Positions 10,854-23,816 of a stretch of DNA of 64,000 nucleotides are shown here, piece by piece. The position numbers were made by a program, and so were the translations under genes. The notes beneath the pieces were generated by a model, which saw only the letters and a list, made by a program, of their open reading frames with translations, had not been told where the DNA came from and searched no databases. This stretch comes from Bombardia bombarda (lineage: Eukaryota; Ascomycota; Sordariomycetes; Sordariales; Lasiosphaeriaceae). The stretch's first letter is position 1. The number at the start of each line of letters is the position of its first letter. The stretch lies in assembly GCA_030512295.1 (NCBI GenBank), contig JAULSR010000003.1:1364001-1428000 (forward strand), in the 5' to 3' direction.

Positions 10854-13799
10854 GTTTGCTGGGAGGAATGGGGGGATGGCGGCGAGGGAGCGCGGACTCT
10901 TAGTTTGCGTTTTTTTTCTCTTGTTATGTTTGCTTCTTCGCCTCTGTGGAAGAAGAACGGGAGAGGTTGTAGTTGAGGCAGCGGGAGAGCACCGTGATGG
11001 AGTGGGTATGCATGTGAAGCGGGAGTGAGGGCGGGTTATTATATGTAGGAAGAAGTGATCGTCTGTGACTGACTGGGTCTGGGTCTGGGTCGTGGGTCGG
11101 CAGCCGTTCGGCATGGGTAACACCAGCCAGCTCCTGCACGCACAGTATAAGATTGCGACGCACGCACTATGCCGCCAAGGTCTCGATGGTATGTACTCTC
11201 GTACTGTACGGTCTGGGGGGATGGATGGGATGGAGGGAATGGAGGGCATGGGAGATGTCGTTCTGGGGACTCGGGACCGGGGATGGGGATGGGTGGGTTC
11301 CATGGCTGCGCAGCTGGTCACCCGCCATATCCATCTGAGCAGTTTTGGCAGTCAATGGTCAATGCCATGCTCTCTCTCTCCAGTGTTCTCTGCAAGAGTT
11401 CTCTCCACACTCCAGAGCCACTGAATCCACAACCAGTCAACCACAGAAGCATCACCACTGTTCCAGGTTTTGGAAGCCTTGTCAGGTGTGCGGAGCGTTA
11501 GCGCAGGCAAGCTGTTTGACAACCACTCACACGGCGCAGATGGGACGGAGGAGCTGGGGAAGAGTCGATTTCCCCGACTTGGCAAAAAGCCGCTTGGGGT
11601 ATTTGGCCGCTGTCTCGCCGGGTCGCGTGCATTGTTGCGGGGATCCTGGACTACTAAACCTAGACTAAAACTAAAAGGTACCTTGATGCTGACCCGTCGA
11701 GGCTCGTCCATCGCGCGAACCCCAAACCAATGATCAATCCAAATCCATGCCACCATGCAGAATACCGCCGAGAAACCAAGGCATTGGCCGTGTTTGGTCA
11801 CAAAGACTACGGCTGCGGCAAGCAGTTGCGGCAAGCAGTTGCGGCTGCGATATAGCTTCATTCGGTTTTCCTCTGCCATTCATTGATTGAGTAACACACC
11901 GCCCTAGGAGGAGAGCTTGTCACCTAGGTCGACAACCACACCCGCTCGCGCGTGCCACCATAGCACCTGGATGGATGACACTCGCTTTGTCTTCCCACAG
12001 CTCTACCAATCCCCCGGGCGGGCCCGCAGCATTGGACAGTCGCCTCGCCTTCAATGATGCCCGCCTGAAGGAAGCCTGCAACACCACCCAGGCCAGATCG
12101 GCTGAAAGGGGTTTAGGCGCAGGCACTGGGTCGATTCGTTACTGGATGCCCCAAAGATAGATTGACCGAGTCGGTCCGGACTGCTGCATTTGCTGCGCTG
12201 GGCCGACTCCCACAATGCCCCTTTCGATTCGCAGCCGTCCTCGAGTCTCGACTTGCTGCCTACTACTGCCCGCGTCCGCCAGCAGAGCGGTTAAGGTAGC
12301 TAATTTCCCATACGCTCTATAGTCTCTGTAGTCTGTACAGTGCAAGGCGTTCATTCATTTGAACCTGGGGCCAATTCCGTGCTTCTTGATCTCGTCGACT
12401 TTTGATAGGCCGCCGTGCGAGGCTTGCATTCATCTTCGTCTTCAGATGTTTGTTGCAGAAATTGGGGCCGCACGGCGCCACTCCATTCCTCGCTCGCACT
12501 GTTCCCCGGCCGGGGGCTAGGTAGCCCGTCTAAACTATCGAACTAATGAATCTTCTTCAAACGTGTGGAGCAGTCGTCAAACACCACCCAATACGCCGTC
12601 ACATACACATATTTTCATCCCTTGCATTGCATTGCAGAATTGTCCGTCCGCCTGTCTGTCCGCCCTATCTACCTGCCTACCCCATACATAGATTGACGTG
12701 ACGAATTCTGATTGAGGCTCCATATGAGCTTCCCGTCGTCGTCCCAAACGTGGCAGCGCAGCCCCATATTCGTACCTCGTAGCAATCATCACATCATCCA
12801 TGTCAATGTACTATCACCAGCCAGGACCCGACACTTCTTTTGCCAATGCTCGGCAAAACGCCTTGCCCTCCCACCTCCCGGGCTGTCGTTCCCTCGTGGT
12901 GACGAGACATGGCGCCCGCCAATTGTACGAAGTAAATCTACCCCAATGTTCGGCCGTTGACCTGAGGAATGGAAAACAAAGAAATTCTGGTTGTCCTCTC
13001 CTTTTTTGCCGCCCTGTGGATTCTGGCTTCTCGGATGATACGTCAGCAGGTACAAAACCAAGGGTGTCACTTGACCCGAGGTTCTGGGCCCTGTTTGCTT
13101 CCTTTTTTTGCCGCCAGTCACAAAGGCACAGACAGGCAAGCAATTCGTTCCATTCCATGACCCCACGAACAGCCAGAAAAAAAAAACACGAGCCACACTA
13201 CAGCACATGTTCAATTGTCCACGCCATTGTCGGCGCCGAACAAAACTCCACTGTACCCCATCTTCCCCCCATAACCCTATTGAATGGACAGTCTCCCCCA
13301 GGTACTCCGTCTCTCCCCCGCCAATTGGCCCAAGACAGGGTCTCGAACAGGGACTTCTCGGCTAAAAACGGTCCTTTTCTGGGTCTTTACTGGGTCCTTT
13401 GGTCTTTTTTCCCCATGGGACGAGCACGACTGTCCCAATTCCATTTTCCCCATATGATCGCGGCTTAAGGTTACCAAGTTTGGGGAATCCTAGCGCAGGT
13501 CTAATTAGATCAGGGAGTGTGTTCGTCAACCAGATTCTGCTCTTTTTAACGAAGATTAATTAGAACTACACGTTTATTTTAGTCACGTACTTTTCTCCTA
13601 CTTTTAGCGAGAGCAACATCACATCACTACATGAGGGGCCCCGCGCCTTTTCCCGTCCAGAAAAAAAGAAGCTTCTCTCTTCTCAACACAGTAAGATGCA
13701 ACGGCAGGACAGGGGTATTGCGGCAGGGAAGTGCGGCCGTGATGACATGAGTGGCTGCTTTTCTTAGCTAGATGCAGATGGAATAGCCCGTAGAAGGAT

Positions 13800-13830
13800 T
13801 CCTCTTTCTTTCTTTCTTTCTTTCTTTCTT
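13800..13830. repeat. CTTT tetranucleotide microsatellite
   Basis: About seven units of CTTT in the gene-free region. Confidence 0.8.
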
Positions 13831-14445
13831 CGCCCGCGCTTCCTTCTCGGCGCGTTGCAAAAAAAGCGACCGCGGAGAAGAGAGGAAACGAAGGAAATAT
13901 TTGTTGCGCGAGCGCTAACGAGATTCGTACATAGTTCGGCTGCCAAACCCAAAAACGCCCTCCCGCCCGCCACTTCCCCGGACCGATGCCTCCCCAGATC
14001 CTTGTACAACTGTTAGCAAACTAATCTTCACGTAAGAGTCCAGTGACTTTTCTTGTCGCTGTTAACAGACGACACTACACTGAAGCACTGAAGCCACAGT
14101 GCGACTGCTGAGCTGGCTGCACCACGGGATTGGCCAATGGGTTGTCTGAAATCTCTATTCAGTCCCATGTCTCCCAACCCTTCATCTTCACTCTCGCGTT
14201 CCACAACCACCCAAGTCTCGTGCTACGGTGACAGTTCAGCAGAATCCAGAGCGCCAGTTGGTCATGCGCCTCGCCTTTGCACGGTGCTGTGGCATGCAAA
14301 CAGATTGATTATCTTGCGACTCACCTACACTGACAGCTAATTCGCTGGTGTTAACATTTTCTTCACTCCATCTTTGCAGCTTGAGAAAATGACAACGCAC
14401 CTCAGCTGTTTGCTGCTTCGTTGCGAATAACGAGCCCTGTTATTA

Positions 14446-14466
14446 TCGCCGCCGCCGCCGCCGCCT
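14446..14466. repeat. CCG trinucleotide microsatellite
   Basis: A short run of GCC/CCG units in the gene-free region. Confidence 0.75.
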
Positions 14467-14724
14467 CCCAACTGCATTTGGACAGGCATCTTTTTTCTAA
14501 ATGCCAAAAGCTCATTTGACGGACCAACAAATGAAATATATCGGCCCTGCTGCTGTTGGTCTCGGAGCGGCGTCTATTGGAAATACCCGAGATGCCGAGA
14601 TAGGGCTCACCTCAGATAGAAGACGTGTGTGTGTGACTTGACTTTTAAGTTTGTGTCTGTGATTGATCGTGCCATCAAACGCCCGCGTTACAAGTAAATA
14701 CGGGTACTTTGTACCTCGCTTCGT

Positions 14725-14757
<33 letters not shown>

Positions 14758-14763
14758 GCGACC
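14725..14763. repeat. imperfect CGA/CGG trinucleotide microsatellite
   Basis: Roughly a dozen CGA units with CGG interruptions. The open frames here (poly-Arg) are by-products of the repeat. Confidence 0.8.
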
Positions 14764-17700
14764 ACCAATGCAACAATGGCCGAGGCAGCCAAGCCCTTCC
14801 AAGCTCACAAAGCTCCCCCTGGCCAATCTCCAATACGCCATCCTACAGATATTGATTTTCTAGGGTCCTCCTCACGCTGGGATGATGGTGGTTAGCGCAC
14901 CCTGGCCGAGCTAAGGCGGGTTAGGGCTCCACTGCATCACGAAAAAGATCAGGCAGGCAGGCGCGTTCGATGGAAAGTCGAGAGTCGAGACACGCCGCCG
15001 GCCGCCGCTGCCCTTCGATTCGCCTCATCGTCGGCCTCATCAAAAAAAATGCCAATGCTCCCAGCGTGGTCCTGCCAAGCGGGGGCCGGCCGGGATGCAT
15101 ACAACCGACTAGTAAGTATGCAGTATGCCGCTGCAACTGGCCGAGTTCGTTCCGTCGTTCTCGGCCCATTTGTCTCCTGAGATGTTTTGGAACCTCAAAA
15201 GAAAGGCCAAAGTCGGGGGCATCCTGCATCAGAGAGAAATGCACGCCAGCAGCCATGCTCGCTCGCTCACTCTGTTTTCTTCCTACCAGCTTGCCTGTCT
15301 TTCCATCTGCCTGCCCTGTCGCAATGCTTGCTGTCTTTGCTATCTCTGCCCTCGCCAGTGCAGTCCTCCCGCGGCGATGCCTACCCCGCGACACAGCTAC
15401 CCGCAGTAGCTGCCTGCCTGCTTTGCTTGTCCTTGCCTGCAATGCAAGAATGGAACCTGGAATCAAGGATCTCCTCCACAGCCAGCGAAGGAAAAAAACG
15501 TGTCAGCGCTGCACTGCAACAACGGAAATGTACATTGTGCCAGTGGGTACCTATGTATCTTCTCTGTGCATGCTTGCTGACGGGAGTACACAGTATACCT
15601 GTACTTGCTCTCTCTCTCTCCAGCTTTGGAATCTCATTCATTCCTCCACAGTGCGCATACCTACCCACCCCAGCAGCAAGTAACTAACACGACAGGCCGA
15701 CTCTCACTACACCTCCCTGCGAAATCGCATTATCGCACACGCCACCTGCCAGCTACCTCCCGATCACTCACATACAATCGGGCTGCGGCACAGGGCGGCG
15801 CATGGCTACGGCGGAGAAAACAGATGCAGGCTCGCGGCGTCAACTGACCGGCGGCCACCGAGCTACGGACCTACGAGCTAACCTACGAGCTACCACACCC
15901 TGTCGTATCTGCTGACGGTTTCCGCAGATGCTGCATCGGTGTCGGAAGCCAGCCATGGAGCGAGCGAGCCATGGTTACCGTTGAGCCTCGCTGCTGCCCC
16001 GTATTCGGCGGCATTACTATTTTTTGAGAGGCAATTGTCAAAGTCGGTGAGTAACCGTCATCTACTGTATCTCGTGATCTCTGCCGCCAGCCACCCAGCC
16101 AGTGGAGATATTGGTCACATATCGGCCGCCAGCCATCAATCACCTGATGACATATCCTGCTCAATCAACACATTACCTTCCAGCTTTGCCTTCGTCAATC
16201 CTTCGATTAATTGGATGCTGTGAACGTTTTGTCATCGAACCTCACGAGGCAGGCAAGCAATGCAATTAATAGACGTTTTGGGTCTAGGCGTCCGTCATCG
16301 CACATGCAATACCGCACAGAGGGCAAGATGCTAGCTTGCTAACCAGCTACCAATAAGCTAGCAAACTTAGGTCCTGTCGTCACCATCTCGATGCTGCTCA
16401 CGATGAACAAACACACTTAGCATCAAGAGGCTATTCTAGATTCCTAATTGGTCGCACCACCAAGCTGCTTCTCGACTTCGAAACAGCCGATCACGCCCAC
16501 AATCCCCCCAAGCCAGCCAATCCATCCATCCAGCCAGCCAGTGGCAAAGATGAGGGGCGCCGATGTCAACTCGATTGCCTGCTTACGTCCCAAAGTCCTG
16601 CCACCCAAAGCCCTGCCAAACTTTGCGCCTGCCCTGGCGGGCAATCTGCCCCGGACGCCACAATGTCCAAAGTGGCTTGCTTTTAGGGCCCCGCGCGGGC
16701 GAGCAATGCGCAGATGGCGGCGGGTGCTCAACGGGCGGTAGCCTCCTTTGTTGCTTGTCTCGAGCAACGCCAATGCCCCAGCCTATCAGCATCCCCTGTC
16801 CCGGACGTGGACGGCCTAGCACGGACGGGGCGCGCTTGAAACTAGACAATAACGGGAGTGCGGGTGCGGGGAAATGAGAAACGACAAGAAGAGCGATGTC
16901 TTTGAATCAAGGCAATTGGATTGGCACAGTACCCGCCTCTCTGTCTGTGTTCAAGCCCGGCGGTGTCACAGCGGGCGGCCGTTTGGGCGCATCATTGACG
17001 GCTGCCAGCGGCGCTAGCTCAGTGACAGACAGAAACAGTCACTTGTTTTGGGAAGGACCAAGCGAGAGGTTACCTGCCTGCCTGCCTGCTATGCTACCAA
17101 GTCAAGCACGGATACCTGCCCAGTGGCGGGGAGAAAAAGGAAAGAGAGAAAAGAGGAGAGAAAAGAGACGAGAAGAAAAGAAACGGTGCAGGATCGTCGA
17201 GGCGGTTGATGCTTGATCGATCGACTGTGGTCATCGCGTCACAATGCCGCCGCTGCCAGTGCGATGCACAACGCGAATCTTGAATCTCGTTTGGAGGATG
17301 CGGTGCGGCCGTATCAATTGGGAGTTGGCTGGTCGATGAGATGACAAATATTCCGCCACTCACTTTGCTAGTTAGGCGTGCATACTGTGTAGAGAGCAGC
17401 ACCCAGGCCGGGCCCCCAACCAGGGAAGGCTACACACGGTGTACAGTACGGTGAGTGAGCGTCTCTTCTCTCCCCCAACTTCTCGTTCCGGGCAGGTCTT
17501 TAAACGAAAAGAAGGGAAGAGGAGGAGCAGCCCTCTTTTCGATCCTTTCTTTCGGTGTACGAGATTACGAATGATCTTGCTTTCTGCCCCTCCCTCAGGA
17601 GAGGCCCGCATGCAGATTTTACACGTCGTGTAGCGCTGCAATTTGTCGGGCGATGCCCCCAAATTGGGTAACGATTGGCCTTGTTTCCTACGAGGCCCGG

Positions 17701-20700
17701 CTACATGTGCGCCAGCCGGGGCTGTTGGCATCGGGTGTGCCTGTTGATCAAATCATATAACTTGATGAGTAGGTAAAAGTCGGCCGCCCGAGACAACCAC
17801 ACCCACTAACCATTACCACCAACCACTGCACGGAGCGGACAAGGCAGGCTTCCATTGAGGGTTTGCTTTTCGGTGGTTTCGCGGAACAAATGCGGATTAA
17901 TTCTTGTCACCAGCCATCGGACCGCGAATGCAACCCCACACACCTCAACACTTTTCTTTTTGCTTTTGGTTTCTTTGACTGGGATGGGAACGCCCGCAGA
18001 TAAGGTTGCAGTTGCATCCCTGGGTGTGTAGGGCCTGCCTGGTTAACGCCGACAGAGCGACGTTTCTTCGCATCGTCCAAACCCTGGCCCGCGACGGGAC
18101 GATCCTTTTCTGTGTGCCCCTCGCACAGGACATGGGCCCGTTTTTAAAGTCAATTTGACCCGTAGTTGCATCGACGAGACTACAGAAAGGTAAAACACGA
18201 TCGCCGACAACTGATCAAGATATCGGTAAGTATTGTAACCATCGACAAGAGTAATTTAAATGTAAGAAGCCTTTTCCAGTCGGCGAATCAACAGATATAT
18301 CTTAACAGTGGGCCTTGGACGTTGCTAGTAAATATGTTAGTACTCGCTGAAAAATCCAACCGCTGTTCACTCACGTGAGTGATCCGTTACTGTAGATCGC
18401 AATTCTGCTTTCACAAACAAGATCTGTCTCTCTTTGTTTCTTTTCAGATCGGCAAGATCTTTGCCGGCCGGCCTGGATTCGGCATCAGGGCTGATGCGGC
18501 ATAAAAGGAAAGAGTGTGAGTGACTGTGGCCGGCATTTGAGCCGAACGGTCACGGTAGGTTAAGTATCCACGCAGTAATAAGCAAGTCCTATCAATGCTG
18601 TTCGTTTTGTACTGCGTGTGCCTGGCCAGTCTGCAAGCAGTGTGCTCAAACTAGCTTTTATCGATTCTGGCGTCGGTGTTGGGACATGGAGGGAAAGTTG
18701 GGGATCCTGCAAGAAAATAAAATCATTTGTACCCGTCCCGGCCAGACTGTTAAGAGACGAGTACCCCCCAGAAATTTAACGTGGGAAAATTAAGGTTCAC
18801 TAACAGGGGCAGGCCAGAGTGTACTTCCCTCGTTTCTGAAGCCTTAAGATGGCAGGAGCGAGGGAGCTTGGAGGTGATGGGTACCTATTGATTTCTGGGG
18901 TATATGGTGACTCGGAATGGCAGGAGCGAATAACCGTGAAGTTTCAAAAGAGGTTGAACTTTTGAGTTTTCGGGGAAAGGGGGAGAGGTCTCATTTGCAT
19001 CGTACGTACTCGTGGATTTGAGGTCGAATAATCGTCTTTGTGGGCCGTGTGGTCTAGATCATGAGGCGAGAGAACATTTGAGTTAGTTTGTGTATAAAAG
19101 GAAAGCTAAAAGTTCTTTGGAAATAATTGCCTCTTTGCACGAGCAAATTACTGATCACCGATATGGACGAGTTCAAATTCGGCATATGGAATTATGTGAC
19201 CGTTTATTTTGACTTTAAGTATGGATAATAATAAAATAGATTGACTAGTGTAGTGTTGTGAGATATCGAGTTTTGATCGCGGATTCCACTTATGAGACTT
19301 GTCAACAAACAACCGGCGAGTACTACCAAACATCTACTTTCTTCACTACAGTGACAATTCCATTTCAAGTTCCTGCATACTGTAGGAAATCCAAGTTGTT
19401 ATCAATGTTCATCACCACAGGTGCTGATGCGTCTCAATAATAAAAACAACCAAATGCGATACTTTTAAGGAACAATCGCACAACTTTTCCAAATTTATGA
19501 TCAATATTCTAGTATAACTTTATCTTCGACATGTTTTCTCAGTTTTGTTTACTCATAAATAATTACATTTTCCGTAAACGGATTGCCAGTATCAGTTGCA
19601 GAATAAGACGATGGAAGTCATATATGCACAGTAGACACAGCAGGTCAATCACGATGTGATGTGTTGCCACTGCCGTATTTCTATAACTCGTACTCCACTA
19701 GTGTAGTGAGAAAATTCCAATTTCCCCATAAACGAAATGAAGGACAGTGTCTGTTGTCGTACCCTGATCTTAATGTGCATGTACACGGTAGATGTGGTGT
19801 GAGCGTCGTGTCATGATGACGACGTGACAACGTGACAAAACGTGCAATACATGCTCTCTCTTTCGTTTAGAACTCGTGTTTGGCCACGAGAATAACTAGG
19901 CACTGGGTACATGAGACACGATGAGGCTCTTGGGCTGGGTATCCAGGCACCTGCTTTGTTTGCCACCCCCATCTCTTCTTTGTTTACAATCGGTCCTTTA
20001 ATATGGCGTTGCCCACCATCCTGATTCGTACTTTCCCGCCACTTTTGCGTCAGCTGTTACCTGTTGCAACTTTGAGCACTGTGGAATAACGAGTCATGTC
20101 CATTTACTGGAACTACTTCATGTATTAAGGGGGAGATTGGAGAAACACGGCTCGGGCTCGGGGACCGGGCTTTACATCAGCCACAGTGTTTGGAGAAGGA
20201 CCTCATTCCGCACTGCTCGTACTGTCTATATGGTCTGGAAGGAAATTAGGTAGCCCTATCCTCTAGGTTCATGTTTGAAGAGCAAACTTGAGGAGCTATT
20301 GGGAGGCTAGACAGACGGCTGCCTGCCCCAGGCAGGCCTGGCCCCTGGTCTGTCAAGCCAGTATTGGCAATTGTGACTTGTTACGCTAATATCCCCAGTT
20401 GGAGAGGAGGTTAGAATGTTTGTGTTAAGAGTCACACTGGGAGGCAGACACGCCAAAGCCCGACGGCAGACGGTTGGACATTTGCCTTGTACTCGTACAT
20501 ATGGTTGGAGAGCATCCCGACATAGTGTAATAGGTGGGTAAACAAGCAAGTGCCGTAGTAGCTGCATTTCCCTTTTCCATTCCTGAACATGCAGTAAACA
20601 AAGATGAACAAATGATAGTGGGCCCCAAAGGTCCTCCTGTTAGTCCACTCTCGCTCGATGAGGTTTAAGTAAGCCTGTGGAACTGTTGCACCAAACCTGA

Positions 20701-21742
20701 TGGCGTATAGATGAAGCCAATCTAAATCGCCTGGTAAGGTTGTAAGGTGGCACCTTGACCGCATGTCTGCCCAATGTGACCCATAAGTGTGAAGTGCCAA
20801 GAGTGAGTCAATCGTGATGAGTTCCATTTGTAGGTACACAGGGGTGGGTACCCACCTACACATCGCGATAAGAACTGGTTGATTCCCCAAATTCGTATCA
20901 ACTGAAGTTGGATCCTGTTGTACCCTGTCCTGCTTGAAAGCTATAGGGCAGAACAAGCGACTTCGCAAAGTGGGTGGGGGCTAAGTTTACTGAGAATATT
21001 GCCCCGCGACTGCTCATTCGTTGCGAACATGGAGTTATCTTCCGAGATGCACAATGTTTATCCGCACTTTGAATTGTTTCATGAGAGCCTCAACATATAC
21101 TAGATAGACAACTACTAATGCAGGGCAAGCGAGGCTTGGGTTCAGCTCCATGCTGGACGGGTTGGGTTCCTTGTAAATCATTCGTCGCCTTATCTTGCCC
21201 AATCTTTGGAATTTCGAGCTTACCAATAAGAACAAGGCCAATGGTATAGTATCGAACTTTCCATGTGCTTTCAGTCAACTGTTATACCGAAGCTGGCGAA
21301 CCACCTCTTCTCCTACCTAACACGAATCACAACTTAAATTCTAGTGATTAGCATCGGTCAATTATGTAATTCTACAGAAGTGATGCAGTTTCTTTAATAT
21401 CAATTAAGCAGTTGTGCTCATGTACGTCGTACCTCGTAATAGTTCCCAGTAGCTGTGAAAAACAAACAGAGGCATGGGTCTGTAAAACCAAGCATCTACG
21501 TCTCGCTTGCTTACTCTGACTAGCCTTATCCCGTTTGTATCTGAAGTCCAATACCAATTGCCAGCGATGGCTCAACGTGCCGATATCTCTCTTCCCAATT
21601 TCCATTTTCAAGAAGAAGCAGCCATAAAAGATGCCACCACTACCTACTGATCAGAACTTGACCATGGTGTCTTCTGTACCGCATTCTTGTGAAGCTCTAC
21701 CCCTATTTTCGAACAACAATAGAAAACCTCTGGTATAACGCC

Positions 21743-22231
21743 ATGTCAAACTGGTCGGCCTCAGACTTAGCCACAAGTGGCGGGAACTTTACTCGAAGGA
21801 CAGAGTCCTACCCAGCATCATCAAATTCTACCCCACATTCATCTAGAGATGGGTTTTTATCCCCATCAAACGTCAAACCGACTCCGCATGGCTGTGATCT
21901 TATCCGCGATCTTACGAAATACTGCAACCCAGCTCCTTCCGACTTCATGGGCCCACCATACCCGGAAGTTCTAGAGCTCGATATGGATGATACCAAACAT
22001 CAAAACCCCTCCAGGTCAGTAGAACCGTATATATCCTTCCCCCATCCAAATTCGAATGGGTCAAAGCAACAAGTAAAGCTAACATGAATAAGCCACAGAG
22101 GCAGCAACAGGAATACTATTCCTGGCAACGATCAGGGGGAATCGTCTCAAGGGCACCTCGAGGCTGAAGGAAACGGCGTTAAGAGCGAGGTACACGCCGT
22201 TATAGCTGCTCTGGAGCGTACTGGCCTTTAA
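21743..22231 (+). CDS. orphan two-exon protein, unknown function
   Basis: Exons 21743-22014 and 22093-22231 give 136 aa. The 78-nt intron has a GTCAGT donor, a GCTAAC branch site and an AAG acceptor, and the phase-2 join (AG+C) keeps the frame. The protein is Ser/Asn/Pro-rich and hydrophilic with one ordered-looking stretch (GCDLIRDLTKYCNPAPSDF). It ends in a short helix-like segment, KSEVHAVIAALERTGL, that resembles a real C-terminus. There is no signal peptide or membrane segment. I recognise no family. The frame is open upstream of the chosen ATG, so a further 5' exon is possible. Confidence 0.45.
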
Positions 22232-22762
22232 GCGAGCCATGACGAGACGACTATCAGATTTTCTCCGGGTTTAGATCTGCAATACGAGCAGCAGGGATTA
22301 CGATAGAATGGGTACGACAGGGGCGCGGGTAGATATAGCCTACTTTATATCTAATATTCTAGGAGGCTCAGGCTGTTTCATGGCAACGGAAACATTATAG
22401 AATGTCACAATTCTCATTATCATCCCGCTTATAGCAGTATCCAGTTATGGGTACGAGAAACCAGAAATCTATTCCAGTTGATGTTCGTCCAGCGGAATGT
22501 TATGTGTAAAGTTACCTATGGAACATATTGTATTTTGGAACTGAACTAAGTGAATATTTGTTCGGCTAAGAGGGGTCCACCAAGAAAGCCAACCAAGCCA
22601 AACCAGAAACTTGACCATAAACGCCCTTATATTACACTACTGAACTCATCATATATCCCGTTACCTTCAAGATGGATTAATTCCTTCCATTTTAACATCG
22701 TATTTCGTCACGTCCTTTACACATACCTGCTAAGTCTTCTCTGCGGTTTTGACAGCAGCAAC
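22232..22762. other. convergent intergenic region
   Basis: 3' flanks of the orphan (plus) and opsin (minus) genes; AT-rich. No gene seen. Confidence 0.5.
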
Positions 22763-23816
22763 TTATTCCTCCTCACCGATGCGAATTCTGCCCTCGGAGC
22801 CAATGCCCTGCGACCACCAACCACCAAGATCGATATTGGTCTCCGCCAGGGCACGATGGCTCAGCAATAGCCAGAGGCCAAAGACTGGCTTGGCGAGGAT
22901 GTCAAGGACAGAGTAGATAATGATCTCAGTGTCGACGCTCGTCTTGCGGGCGCCATCAGCGACGGCCCAGATACTAAGTCACAATCGCAGTCAGCACACA
23001 TTCACAATCCTAATCAGATCCTCAACATATACTCACATCGGATACGCAGTCCACAACAACAGCGTAAAAATCGCCAACCCATTAAACAACCGCGACACAC
23101 TCGCCCCTTTCGTCGACACCATCTGCGTGCCGTGGATCGCCAAGTGCCAAATCACAAACAAATACGACACACACCCAATCCCATACCAGCCCCACCGCTG
23201 CGCCGTCCCCTCGGTCCCAAACGCCGCAAACAGGCCGCTCAGCACCATGATCACGTCCGCGATGATGGCCATGAGCGTGTGGGCGCCGTCCATGCCGGCG
23301 AGCAGACACAGGTCGAGCAGCAGCAACGGGGTGGTGATGCTCCAGTCGACGTAGCGGCCCCAGTAGACCTGGCGGCAGACCTCGTGCGACGTGTCGGGCA
23401 CGTGGGTGTGGTGGTCCCAGATGGTGACGCAGTTGTACGAGGCGGCGTGGCCCGAGGCCATGGCGAAGTAGGATAAAGCGGCGACGATGGTGATGAGGGT
23501 CGTGATGACGTGGTAGATGCGCTTCTGGATGGGCACGTTCCAGGAGAGGAGGGCGAAGAGGCCCGAGGAGAGGACCATGAGGGCGAAGGTCACCCAGAGG
23601 GTGCGGTGGCCTGCTTCGCCGAGGACTTGGTATTCTGTTGGGGTTGCTGAGGGAGAGGGGGGGGGGGGGTGTTAGTTTGGTGATGGTGTTGAGGGGGTTT
23701 ACTGACTGAAGGAAAGGGGGCTTACGGATGACGGTGGGCACCGGCCCTGGCGACGCCGTAGACGTCAACGTGGGCAGGGAGTTTAGCATCTCTGCGACTT
23801 GGGTTGGGTGAATCAT
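22763..23816 (-). CDS. carO: CarO-type microbial opsin (retinal-binding, probable light-driven proton pump)
   Basis: Exons 23816-23726, 23646-23037 and 22973-22763 give 303 aa with seven predicted helices. Introns are 79 and 63 nt. Helix C reads RYVDWSITTPLLLLDLCLLAG, with the bacteriorhodopsin-type proton acceptor (Asp131) and donor (Asp142) both present. Helix G reads YSVLDILAKPVFG, with the retinal Schiff-base Lys262 and its Asp258 counter-ion partner four residues before. This separates it from the Lys-lacking ORP/YRO2/HSP30 group and puts it with pumping fungal opsins such as Fusarium CarO. It should sit in the plasma membrane and needs retinal. No carotenoid or carotenoid-cleavage genes are next to it, unlike the Fusarium car cluster. 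The symbol rests on residue pattern, not on a tree. Confidence 0.9.

Larger units (their letters stand above)
10854..21742. other. 10.9-kb gene-free stretch
   Basis: I find no frame with a recognisable domain, no spliced coding pattern and no tRNA or 5S gene. Frames above 150 codons (for example 12800-13468 and 14921-15466) have random composition. The part to about 18.1 kb is GC-richer, with many short C/T tracts, CTTT, CCG, CGA and CCTG microsatellites. From about 18.1 kb on it is AT-richer. It could be a long promoter/5' leader region, a source of non-coding RNA, or simply a gene desert. Confidence 0.55.

Noticed and set aside
10854..11321. N-terminal extension of the hexose transporter frame
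   Set aside because: Ser/Pro/His-rich read-through of the 5' leader; the ATG at 10853 begins the normal transporter N-terminus.
12800..13468. 222-codon plus-strand frame in the gene desert
   Set aside because: Random composition, no domain, no conserved-looking segment, overlapping long frames on the other strand.
14921..15466. 181-codon minus-strand frame
   Set aside because: No motif; plus-strand frames of similar size overlap it; codon use unlike the real genes nearby.
20432..20968. 178-codon minus-strand frame with a few ordered-looking residues
   Set aside because: No recognisable domain, AT-rich region, no splice context.
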